Of a DNA stretch of 64,000 nucleotides, positions 10,194 to 19,348 are shown one piece after another. The translations under genes were made by a program, and so were the position numbers. Positions within the stretch are counted from its first letter, which is position 1, and every line of letters starts with the position of its first letter. Source of the stretch: Nemertoderma westbladi (lineage: Eukaryota > Xenacoelomorpha > Nemertodermatida > Nemertodermatidae); contig JAUCBJ010008406.1 in NCBI GenBank assembly GCA_032718475.1, positions 1 through 64,000 on the forward strand. Reading direction: 5' to 3'. The notes beneath the pieces are model-generated. The model worked only from the letters and a program-made list of their open reading frames with translations, had not been told where the DNA came from and searched no databases.

Positions 10194-10328
10194 TATAGAA
10201 TTATATTCCCTAAGTGCCGTGGATTTTCAAAATTTTATTTTTATTCGAATTAACTTTGTAAAAGATTGCTTTGAATCCTCATTTGTATTTGTTATATCTA
10301 TTGTACGCCTATCGGTCAAGTGGTTCAG

Positions 10329-10386
10329 TAGCTCAGTCGGTAGAGTGTTGGAAATTATATGTGTAGTAGGTATTGAGTTCGAATCC
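10329..10386 (+). promoter_or_regulatory. tRNA-like Pol III A and B boxes inside the element 2 LTR
   Basis: TAGCTCAGTCGG (10329-10340) fits the A-box consensus and GTTCGAATCC (10377-10386) fits the B-box consensus. Their spacing is that of a tRNA. The D arm is tRNA-like, but the acceptor and T stems pair poorly, so this is a tRNA-derived or tRNA-like segment and not a functional tRNA gene. The 3' LTR copy has its B box at 30705-30714; its A box is split by an insertion. Confidence 0.7.
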
Positions 10387-11839
10387 TAGTAAGTGCGAAT
10401 TATTTTTTGTGCAGAATTTCAACTCATTTAAATTAACCGCTACAAATTAATTGCATTTGTCTGTACCAATGAGACTGTAGTTATTTGATTGTAACCAATG
10501 TCGTGCAAGTTATATATTAGCTGGACCAATAGCTATCTTTAAAACCCTGTTAGAACCTATAGAACAATCGAGAATTTTCTCGATTGATTGCAGCACAAAT
10601 TTGCTATATAAAGGTGCGATTTGTTCATTAGTTATCAATCTTCAATCTTATATCTCAATCAATCTCTCACACACATCACTTTAATTCTGTCGTGCTTAGT
10701 TTATTTCAGATTACATTGTACATATTATTATAATCTTCTGTAATAAAGTCAGAATTATCGCTAATCTGCTTTTCTATCTGTTTTACCATGATTCACCACG
10801 GTGAACAAACCTAAGGGACAGGATGGCCGGCTAGAGATCGGGCCGCAGCAATGAACGGGAACATCGGGGGAATGTAGACGAGAGACAACCCGCAATACCA
10901 TCTTGAGTTATTCGCCCATCGCCTGAAAGGTTAGACAGCGTTCGATGCCTTGCTACCTAAGTATAAGACCAAAAGATCATAAGGTAGAAGTAGTGACACG
11001 CTGTGAGCCTAAAATTACATCTTAGGGACTGTACTGTCTTAATCCAGGAAAAACCACAGTAGACCTTCATATTCCTACGGGGGGGAGGGAGAGAGAGCAG
11101 GCAGATACTAGTACGCAGATAGGACGTAGGCACACCGGTACGAAGCATACAAATTGGTAGGGTGCAGCAAACTGTACGCCTAACTCTTGCTAAGTACAGG
11201 TGTGTGTGCGACTATTTGTAGTACGACAGTGTCCATTACATTAGAACTTGTAGGCTAGGGGGGTTGCTGTGTTTTCACCTGAATTGGGATTGTACCGTTC
11301 AGGCGGTAGGGCAGTTTACAGCTAGGCGCAAATAAATCGAGGCTATTAGGGATGTACTAACATCTACCGTGTCCCCGCCAACGTCTTGATAGGAAGTTAC
11401 CCAGCCTACCTGGGTGACTAAAATTCTAGATAGGACGCCAGGATAGCTATTAGTAACTGTACGCCTACAGTAGTAAACTAACACATCTCTTCTTAGTATC
11501 AGGGACCTGGTACCTAAAATTGCCGAATTCTGGGCGTAGCATTAACTTTATGCCTGAATTTGAGTCCTGGAAATACGCAAGAGGGGAAGGAACCTTATCA
11601 TTCGTGAGTATTGGACCTACAAGTTACAAAATTAGAATATTCGTAAAATGCACACCGTACCCAGTAATTATATATATGAAGGAGCAAAACTGTTTTGACC
11701 GTTCAGAATTAACACACGCGCGTTAGAAATTATTTACACCTCAAAATATATAAAATTTAACTTTTGTCCGTACTGTGCTTTGCCCGCAAGTTAGACATCT
11801 CCAAATCTCTGCCTGTACCTAGCTAGCGTCTCTTCGCCC

Positions 11840-11865
11840 AAACCATATAAATCACACCGCGGCAA
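11840..11865 (+). promoter_or_regulatory. Conserved LTR promoter block with TATA box
   Basis: A 26-bp block around CCATATAAATCACACCGCGG is identical in the element 2 LTRs and in the otherwise diverged element 3 LTR (51373-51398). A second shared block, GGATTCGCTGCGCGGG, lies about 60 bp downstream. It is a likely core promoter of the LTR. Confidence 0.65.
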
Positions 11866-12107
11866 AGTATACGAGCCTCTTAGTCCGTCAGTGAGTCAGC
11901 CAGATTTTAGGATTCGCTGCGCGGGATTTTGTTTTATCGAAGTTTGTCTGCTTGTAGACTGTTTTCTGCCTCACCGGTTATAAGAGATCGATACTGCAAT
12001 ATATTCGCTTACTTAGTTTACTGTTTTGGTGAGAAGGTCGGATTTATGATTTGAATTACAAACTTTACAGTAAGATATTGCAGGTATTGTTACCGTCTCT
12101 TCATATA

Positions 12108-12923
12108 GTAGGAATATGTTTTACTGAACTACGGTTCGGTAGGACTAAAGTTATTTGAAAATTTTGTATTTTGAGGTAAAAATTTATATTTGATTAGCTA
12201 AGTGCTGAAGTGCTAATTTTTTGAAATAAAATTTGATTTGAACCGCGTGTAAAATATTTTGGAATTGAATACTGGTGTTTAAAAGGGTTTAAATACCATA
12301 TTGTACCGGTACAAAATTTTTCGTAAAGTAAAACCTAACTCTTTTGTTTTTCAGGATTCAGAACTCATTTCTAGACTGTAACGGGAGCAAGACCGTGTTT
12401 AGCAAGTTTGGGAGATAGATAACTCAACAACTTTGGTTGGGAAAATCGCGCTTCGTCCGCAACGTTAAAAACGGAAAGGTTCACGTCCGGTTTGTATCTG
12501 GGAATCTGTTTTTCTGGAGAATTATTGGAGTGGGTGAGTTCGAAAAGTTGCATAAATAAGTTAGGCATTACCGTATTAGTTAAAATTATTGTGGGTTCCA
12601 CTGTCTCAAGTATTTATGCATTCCGTATGATTTCTTTGTTCATTGCTGAATTAGTCCGTATTATTGTATTTAATTTACCTTTTGATAACGCATATCGTTA
12701 TCCGATTTATTTGTTATAAAATTGGCCGCTAGGCTAATTTTATTATATACTTATTCCGTGACATTTATTTGCTGTAAAATTGGCCGTTTAGGCTAATTTT
12801 ATCCATCTGCTATAAAATCGGCCGGTAGGCTAATTTTATATGACTGTAATTAGTACCGTTTAGATATAAATACGGTAAACTCGATACTTTGACACTCACT
12901 TTACTTGACTTACAACTACCGAA
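12108..12923 (+). promoter_or_regulatory. Element 2 leader with a repeated hairpin array
   Basis: Non-coding region between the 5' LTR and gag. GATAACG/CGTTATC forms a hairpin at 12684-12702. Three tandem hairpins follow, each pairing TAAAATTGGCC-type with GGCTAATTTTA, at 12717-12742, 12775-12801 and 12813-12838, with loops GCTA, GTTTA and GGTA. The stems are preserved while loops and spacers differ. A role in RNA packaging, dimerisation or translation is inferred. Confidence 0.7.
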
Positions 12924-13766
12924 ATGAGTGACAAACAAGACTATACGAAGAACACACCTACCGACTATGACTCATGTGACGCGGATAAGTCAGCAGCGGA
13001 AGAACAACAGGGGAAGACTCGCGAGCCTACCGAACCTACACCGTGTGCGTCACCAGTACATCCAACGGGAGTACCGGATGCCGTAGTACGAGGCGACGGC
13101 AGGACCGAGGACTTTCTAACTGTTCCGCAACCTAGATACAGGGAAACGGAAATGGTAAGTTCAGTAGGAAGCACAGAAAGCGTGGTTAGAAGCGTCGGCG
13201 GTTACATGGCGCATATAACCAGGAGTAATGGGGAAGGCCAACGCATATTAGACGAGTTGACCGCTCCGATGTCTCGATTCGAGTTCTACACCCTCCAGGT
13301 TAGAGTACAAAGTAGAGTACACAAGTCCGTAGATAATCTTATTGGTCTACAAGATCTAGCTAGACAGAGACAGGACATGGATACTCAACTTAGAATCCTC
13401 GAGAAACTAATGATCGCTAGAGAGAAACTGATTCAGTTTAAGTCGACAATTAGGCAGATACAACAGGAACAAGCGGACCAGTTGTTAGGTGAGTCAGTTT
13501 CGGACGAATTATTGCAGCCTGAGGAGGAACAGGAACTGTACCGACTAGATGGACAATTGAAACATCTGACGGACCACTTACGTATGTGGGGCGAAGACGT
13601 CGGCGATTTGGAAACCGTGCCGGAATATACGAGGGAAACTTCACCCGTACAAATCGAATCGGCACCGGGAATACTGGACCAATCGTTAGTAAGTATTCGC
13701 AGCGAAATTGGCGAGATAAGTATAGTGACGTCAGAAATTTCCAGACAGCAACAACAGCACACCTAA
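12924..13766 (+). CDS. gag: Gag N-terminal part, element 2
   Basis: Encodes 280 residues. It starts MSDKQDYTKN, with an acidic low-complexity N-terminus, then a helical region (about residues 110-215) that matches element 3 (34606-34990), for example LLGESVSDELLQPEEEQELY. Structural Gag role by homology and position. The ORF stops five nucleotides into a 1.2-kb insertion; homology with element 3 resumes after 14983. The start ATG follows the leader hairpins. Confidence 0.85.
   Translation: MSDKQDYTKNTPTDYDSCDADKSAAEEQQGKTREPTEPTPCASPVHPTGVPDAVVRGDGRTEDFLTVPQPRYRETEMVSSVGSTESVVRSVGGYMAHITRSNGEGQRILDELTAPMSRFEFYTLQVRVQSRVHKSVDNLIGLQDLARQRQDMDTQLRILEKLMIAREKLIQFKSTIRQIQQEQADQLLGESVSDELLQPEEEQELYRLDGQLKHLTDHLRMWGEDVGDLETVPEYTRETSPVQIESAPGILDQSLVSIRSEIGEISIVTSEISRQQQQHT
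13012..13031 (+). repeat. Palindromic hairpin motif copy, in gag
   Basis: GGAAGACTCGCGAGCCTACC. The CTCGCGAG core is a perfect palindrome. It is read in the phase giving KTREPTE. Confidence 0.75.
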
Positions 13767-14982
13767 AGAGGTGAGGTCTCTATAGGGGTGTGCTGAACAG
13801 GCGGCGGCGGACTCGTGAGGGTCTGGGGACACGTTAAATTGTTGATATAGTGCAAGGGAGTCACTGAAGGCCCTCGTGTCTAACGAACCATGAATTGCCA
13901 TGGTGCCGTGGTATCGCCTAGTCGGCCTGTTGCCGTACTGCCAGTCCTGTACACAGTAGGGGTGGTGGCATGGCGTGATTTGTGGCTCATGTGGCGTGAA
14001 CTATGTTTTGTATGTGGACGATCAGTGGCAGTTTGCTTGGGGCTTGGATGGTTCCATTGACCGTCAGCTGTTCCGTTTTTTTGATACTATATGTTATTGT
14101 CTCCATGTTCAGCTGACTTGGTCTTTGGTGGCATTGGAATAAACCGTCGGGTCTTTGAGCTTTCTGTTGCTGTGGGTACGTGAGTACACGTGATTGTATG
14201 TGTGGCCACTGCGAGTGGGTATGGGAACCCTTGCCAGTTGGACAAGACGCCGCTGGTATTAGTAGGACCATACTTTACTGCGCCCCAGCATACTTTGTGC
14301 ACACAAGTTATTTTACCCTGTCGGTAAAATAAAGTACTCTCGACTCTTTCCTGTTGTTCTCGTCGATACAATTTTGTCCCTTCCGATTTTGTCTTTCTGA
14401 TTTTGACCCCGATTTTGTCTTTACCCGATTATGTCCTCTGTGTGTGCATGGTATGTGTCAGATTTTGTGTTTACCGTAGTGTACTTGATTTCGTGAACAT
14501 CTGTTGAGTACACGTGTACAGGAAGGGTAAGTGGTTACTTGTTCCTAGCTTTCGAGCTAGTCAGTATTGTTGAGGAACGGTGTCCCCTCAATACTGCCGG
14601 CGAGGCAGGTGAAAACGTGTCAATATTCCATGTTGGGTAGCGCAAGCCCGCTTGGGACAAGACCGTCGGTTAGGCCCAAGGGCGACCTTGGTGCTCGATC
14701 GCTATCGACTGGTCCACCTGCCGGTTGACTCTTTGTTATACTTTGAGTTGGCTCAATGTACAGTCAGGCCACAGTAAGTTGACAGTAGCCGCCCATCTGG
14801 CTACACGTTCGACGAGCTGTGCTGGTGTGATCGGGGGACCGAAAACAGAACCCGGGAAGCATCAGGCCACCCTCCGGCCCGGTCTGATAATAACATCTGT
14901 CGGACTGGCCCCAAGGGTGGTGGAAAGGTGTCCGCCTCGTGGGTGCGCCTCGGGGAGGAGCCCAGAAGGACACAAGTGGACG
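13762..14982. mobile_element. Unclassified 1.2-kb insertion in element 2 gag
   Basis: Defined by comparison with element 3, whose gag continues without it. GCACA flanks it on both sides (13757-13761, 14983-14987). No ORF of note and no clear terminal inverted repeats. It holds a perfect 8-bp hairpin (14310-14330) overlapping AATAAA (14328-14333), then CTAGCT/AGCTAG around TTCG (14545-14560) and a long stem (14562-14596). It could be a solo LTR or a non-autonomous element. Confidence 0.6.
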
Positions 14983-15339
14983 GCACAAGCGGCGGTAGAA
15001 GAAGAAAAACTACGTGTTGCGAATGTTGCAAGAATCTCTCATCTGCAAGAACAAGCCGAGTTGGAAGCGGCCGAGATGGAAAGGTTGGAGTTGGACATCG
15101 CCCAACAAGCGGCAGCAGCCGAGTTAGCGCAACGAACGGCAGCAGCAGCGGCTGAGTTAGAGCGACAGAGGTTAGTATCAGAAGCGAGAGCCGAGATGAA
15201 AAAACGGCAAATAAAGGCTCAATCAGCTATACGACAAGCGGAGTTCGAGGCGCAACAACAACAGACGGAACAACGCGAGAAGGAAGTTAAACTTCATTTC
15301 GAACTCGGGAAGAAGGCGAGAGAATTAGCCTACAATTAG
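14983..15339 (+). pseudogene. gag: Gag continuation after the insertion, element 2
   Basis: Encodes a Glu/Ala/Gln-rich coiled coil (EQAELEAAEMERLELDIAQQ...) homologous to element 3 at 35110-35440. A stop at 15337-15339 separates it from the next ORF, which continues the same protein in another frame (the RDRS.RSR segment). Element 3 reads through this point. The open frame extends back into the insertion, but that part is not gag. Confidence 0.75.
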
Positions 15340-15361
15340 TCTACAAGCCCGCGATCGATCG

Positions 15362-18300
15362 ATGAGATCTCGAGACGGACACGATCTAGACCAGTTAGAG
15401 GTAAGACACCGCCAAATCCAGGAACGAATGAAGGAAGGAAGTGTAGGGGCACCTGGGCGAGAAAGACAATTAGTTAAAGACTTATGTCAAAGATTCCCTC
15501 GAGTAACTCCTATGTTTGCACCAGTTACGACTAAGGAACCTGTTTCGATTGCTGGTAGTAGTAATATTTCTCCTATCCATGGCGCGACGGAACACAGGTT
15601 TGTTATTCCGGACAAGTTTACACCGCCAAGAGCAACGTCATCGCCTATTCCGAAAGTCAAGGTAAGTAACCCGCCGATTACAGATCGTAGTAGTTTATTA
15701 GTCGGACCTATATTACTGACGACTAAACAGGTGAGTCAACCTTCGACACCAGAACCGGTCACGCACAACGTAAACCCGACTGTGTTTAGACCTACGAGGA
15801 CTTTAGACGCAAAAGCCATTACGCGACCAGCGTTTCAGTTTACATCGCAATCTACGACTTCGAGGAAGACTTGTGAGCCTACCGAACAACGGAGACAAGT
15901 GGATACGCGACCGTTCAACCAGTTTACATCGCAATCTACGACTTCGAGGAAGACTTGTGAGCCTACCGAACAACAGAGATCAGTGGACGATGTTCCAAAA
16001 CGAAACGTTAGAATTCGTACGACGCAACGAACGCGAGCACGTCGACCACCATATCCAGATGATAGTAGTACTTCGAGCGAATCGGATTACCCGAAACGCG
16101 AGGTATTTAGAACAGGGGCGGCCTACGAATATAAACGCGAGCGTTCAGACAACTCCTTTGTAGACAATCCTCCACAGAATACACCAACACAGAAGGCGTT
16201 ACAACCAACGGACGCAATCAGTACTCAACAATTTGCTGACATTCTGAGACCAGTTGTTAACAAGTTGGCTCAGATTGAGGAGCGTCTGGAGGAAGTTCAA
16301 ACCGACAGTTCGAGGAACACTGAGTTCGAACACAATAGACACCCGAAGGAACCACAAAGACCGGTACCTTCAAAACACCCATCGTATCAGGGAAAAGCGC
16401 CAAGAAGGGATATCAACAAGTGTACCAACCAAGGACGCGAAACTCTGAACGTTGCCGAGGAGATAGCGAAATTCGCAGCCAGACAGGGATTGCCGGTACA
16501 ACAACCACCGAAGTTTTCCGGTAGCTCAAAACACTGGCACACTTTCGTAGACTATATCGAATCCCAGATCGCCGTGTGCGCCTTTACATCACGGGAGAAG
16601 TTTAATTACCTGCTTCAAACGTTGTCAGGAGAACCTAAACGTTTGGCAGAGACCTTCGTTGGTGTACCGGACGCTTTCGAACTAGCGTACGATCGTTTAA
16701 CTTCGATATACGGAGGTACAGTTAGCATGGCCAGGTCAGTAATAGAGGAACTCTGTAAGGGAGGGGCTATCACTAAACCCGTCGACTTATTAAAACTGGC
16801 CGACGAGATAAAGAACGCTATCACTACTTTAAGATCCATTGGACAACTCGACTACGGGAATACCCCTACAGTCCTATTAAAGATCATAGGACGACTCCAC
16901 CATCGACTTCGTCGGGAGTGGAGAAAGATCGAATACCAGCGGGAAGAGCGGGGTGGATTCTTAAAACTAGAGGATGTGTACCTTTTGATATCCAGGGAAG
17001 CAGTTGTAGAAACACGATCCAACTACACTGACCAGCACATCGTAGCAGAAGGGATCACCTTGCCATCCTCCAACCGACAAAAACCCCAGACAACATCCAC
17101 CAAGACGGCCACTTACGCCACATCGACGGAAACCCGACAATTCTCGGACAATAGTAGGGTATCTGCGCCCATTGGGACAAAACAGACGAGACAACAACTC
17201 AGTACCGACTTTAGCGGCTGCCAATACTGCGAGCATTTAGGCAAGCGGTATATCGGTCACAAGTTGCGAGGTTGTCGACAGTTTCGCGAGTTGAACTCGG
17301 AAGAACGACGGCTGCAGATACGGCCATTGGACTCTTGTTGGCGGTGTACGCGACACGGACACGTCCGTAAAGATTGCCCAAATACCGACACTTGTCCATC
17401 CTGTGGACGCAACCACGACGGTCTGCTCCACACAGACAGCCACACACCGACAAAACGCTTCGCCAGGGAACACCCGGAAGCAGCAGCGAGATGTGATGCG
17501 GCCTACAGAAAACGAGAATCGAAAACGACTCCGACCTTCGTGACCCATATTGAGGATTGCTTCTCAGAACAACCCGGATCGTCGGACGAAGAGTCAGAAG
17601 ACGACGACATATATTCGGATGGAGATGAACAGCCATCGATCGCGCTTCTGACCACTGACCAACTAAAGGGATTTAGTGTAATTCCGATTAAGATTACTGG
17701 CACAAAGGGGAGTAAGAGAATCTACGCTATTCTAGATTCAGCCTCATCTCACAGTTACGTGGATGAAAAGATAGCTGACGTCGTGACGGATCTCAGACAA
17801 GGTAAGCGTGTCAGTTATACCGTAAGTAGTATGCACGGACAGCGTGCAATACCAGTGACACGAGTCAAGTTAAACTTAGACTCTCTTCTTCCAAAATCGC
17901 AACACAGCGAGAGGGAGAGGTCTTTGTTACCCTTCAAGGATTTGACCTTTGCGGCCACCAAAGACTTTAGTAACCTACTAGGTCCGGTCCCAGAACAATC
18001 CTTGGAGGACCGTAAGTATTTCAGACACCTTGGTGTACCCGAATGTCCTGTCAATTATAGATCGGTAGCCATGCTGATCGGGACGGACCAATTCAACCTA
18101 CACCAAGTGTGGGAAACCAGACCATCGGCAGTCGTAGCGGGAAACGCATACGCCTGCAGAACGCCGATAGGCTGGTATACTCGAGCGCCTGTGCGCACAC
18201 TAGACGTAAGTGACGAGGAAGACGATGTACAAAGTACATGTAGTTTATTAACTACAAATACAATTCATTCCTTTTCACGCGACGTGGACCATACTACACT

Positions 18301-19348
18301 ACAGTCGACAAAACATAACAGACGTGTAACTAGTATGATAAGTCACAAGGAGCAGCTAACCCGCCAGGTGAGTTTAGAACTTGGGGAGAAGACGAGTCAG
18401 CTAGAGATTCCATCGACGACAGATGATAACGCCGGAAGGCTTGCGAGTCTACCTACCCCAACGACATCAACGAGGCCCGTCGATATCGATGATGACGCGT
18501 TGAGAAATCATCAAATGGAACAAGCTGCACTGGACAAAGAATTAACGGAGAAGACTATCAGGTGGTTAGAACAAGATACAGCTGAACCTGGTAGCTACGA
18601 ACCTTGTATGTCGGAACAGGAGAAACAATCTCTGAAGATCATGGAAGATACTATCCGACAGACGGAGGACGGACATTATGAGGTAGGGATGTTATGGCGT
18701 AGCCAAAGTCCTAAACTCATAAATAACTATCCACTGGCTTTAAGACGTCTACACTCAATCCGACAACGTCTATTAAAGGACGAGAAAGCCCATCTGCAGT
18801 ATAACACTCAGATGGAGACGTATTTGACAAAGGGATACGCTATCCGAATGACTAACCCGGAGCGAGTGACTGACCAGACGTATTACTTGCCACATCACTT
18901 TGTGAGACACCCCGACAAACCAGACAAAGTACGCGTAGTCAATGACTGTGCGGCTCTGTTTGAGGGAATGTCCCTCAATAGCGAGTTGATGGATGGACCA
19001 AACATGAATAATTATCTTATGGGGGTGATTATGCGCTTCCGTCAGCGTCAAGTAGCTTTTACTTGCGACGTTGAAGCGATGTTTCACCAAGTGAGAGCGT
19101 TAGAGCAAGACAGAGACAGTTTGAGGTTCCTCTGGTATCCGGAAGGAGACTTAAGTCTACCACCGGCGACTTACCAAATGCAAGTTCGCGTTTTCGGTGC
19201 CAGAGACAGCCCAAATTGTACCATGTATGCCCTAAAGCAGGCCGCTAGGGATCAGAAACATTTGTATGACGCAGAGATAATTAGGATTGTGGAGCGTGAC
19301 TTTTACGTTGACGACGGATTACAGAGTTGCGACATAGTGGTGACATAG
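15362..19348 (+). CDS. pol: Gag-Pol part 1, element 2 (gag linker, DUF1759-type, knuckles, protease, RT)
   Basis: Encodes 1328 residues. A Pro/Ser-rich Gag linker contains a 28-residue tandem duplication (about 159-214). Then come a DUF1759-type domain (about 366-558), three Cys/His knuckles (about 620-691, including CWRCTRHGHVRKDC), a retropepsin-like site LDSAS (about 790), and RT with YLPHHFV (about 1175), VEAMFHQV (about 1236) and YVDD at about 1314 (YMDD in elements 1 and 3). Right after YVDDGLQSCD about 47 codons present in element 3 are missing and the frame shifts, so the ORF ends early. The missing segment lies in the RT thumb/connection, so this copy cannot make an intact polymerase. 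Confidence 0.92.
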   Translation: MRSRDGHDLDQLEVRHRQIQERMKEGSVGAPGRERQLVKDLCQRFPRVTPMFAPVTTKEPVSIAGSSNISPIHGATEHRFVIPDKFTPPRATSSPIPKVKVSNPPITDRSSLLVGPILLTTKQVSQPSTPEPVTHNVNPTVFRPTRTLDAKAITRPAFQFTSQSTTSRKTCEPTEQRRQVDTRPFNQFTSQSTTSRKTCEPTEQQRSVDDVPKRNVRIRTTQRTRARRPPYPDDSSTSSESDYPKREVFRTGAAYEYKRERSDNSFVDNPPQNTPTQKALQPTDAISTQQFADILRPVVNKLAQIEERLEEVQTDSSRNTEFEHNRHPKEPQRPVPSKHPSYQGKAPRRDINKCTNQGRETLNVAEEIAKFAARQGLPVQQPPKFSGSSKHWHTFVDYIESQIAVCAFTSREKFNYLLQTLSGEPKRLAETFVGVPDAFELAYDRLTSIYGGTVSMARSVIEELCKGGAITKPVDLLKLADEIKNAITTLRSIGQLDYGNTPTVLLKIIGRLHHRLRREWRKIEYQREERGGFLKLEDVYLLISREAVVETRSNYTDQHIVAEGITLPSSNRQKPQTTSTKTATYATSTETRQFSDNSRVSAPIGTKQTRQQLSTDFSGCQYCEHLGKRYIGHKLRGCRQFRELNSEERRLQIRPLDSCWRCTRHGHVRKDCPNTDTCPSCGRNHDGLLHTDSHTPTKRFAREHPEAAARCDAAYRKRESKTTPTFVTHIEDCFSEQPGSSDEESEDDDIYSDGDEQPSIALLTTDQLKGFSVIPIKITGTKGSKRIYAILDSASSHSYVDEKIADVVTDLRQGKRVSYTVSSMHGQRAIPVTRVKLNLDSLLPKSQHSERERSLLPFKDLTFAATKDFSNLLGPVPEQSLEDRKYFRHLGVPECPVNYRSVAMLIGTDQFNLHQVWETRPSAVVAGNAYACRTPIGWYTRAPVRTLDVSDEEDDVQSTCSLLTTNTIHSFSRDVDHTTLQSTKHNRRVTSMISHKEQLTRQVSLELGEKTSQLEIPSTTDDNAGRLASLPTPTTSTRPVDIDDDALRNHQMEQAALDKELTEKTIRWLEQDTAEPGSYEPCMSEQEKQSLKIMEDTIRQTEDGHYEVGMLWRSQSPKLINNYPLALRRLHSIRQRLLKDEKAHLQYNTQMETYLTKGYAIRMTNPERVTDQTYYLPHHFVRHPDKPDKVRVVNDCAALFEGMSLNSELMDGPNMNNYLMGVIMRFRQRQVAFTCDVEAMFHQVRALEQDRDSLRFLWYPEGDLSLPPATYQMQVRVFGARDSPNCTMYALKQAARDQKHLYDAEIIRIVERDFYVDDGLQSCDIVVT
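15836..16003 (+). repeat. 84-bp coding tandem duplication carrying the hairpin motif
   Basis: Two 28-codon copies (FTSQSTTSRKTCEPTEQ) each contain GGAAGACTTGTGAGCCTACC, at 15864 and 15948. A similar duplication with a 93-bp period is found at the matching place in element 3. Confidence 0.9.
18434..18453 (+). repeat. Palindromic hairpin motif copy, in pol
   Basis: GGAAGGCTTGCGAGTCTACC, read as GRLASLP, between protease and RT. Element 3 has three copies in the corresponding linker. Confidence 0.8.

Larger units (their letters stand above)
10194..12107 (+). repeat. 5' LTR of BEL element 2 (1914 bp)
   Basis: The same sequence recurs at 28119-32426 once a 2.4-kb insertion is removed. I count about eight substitutions and one short indel, about 99.5% identity, which implies a recent insertion. 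The LTR begins TATAGAATTATATTCC and ends CTCTTCATATA, without the usual TG...CA. It holds tRNA-like A and B boxes near its start and a TATA-containing block near 11844. I could not find a convincing tRNA primer-binding site right after 12107. Confidence 0.88.

Noticed and set aside
10321-10395. A functional tRNA gene
   Set aside because: The A and B boxes are good, but the acceptor and T stems do not pair well, and the segment sits inside an LTR.
11299-11726. Small ORFs at 11299-11484 (minus) and 11520-11726 (plus), repeated at 31618-32045
   Set aside because: They lie within the LTR and repeat only because the LTR does; no coding features.
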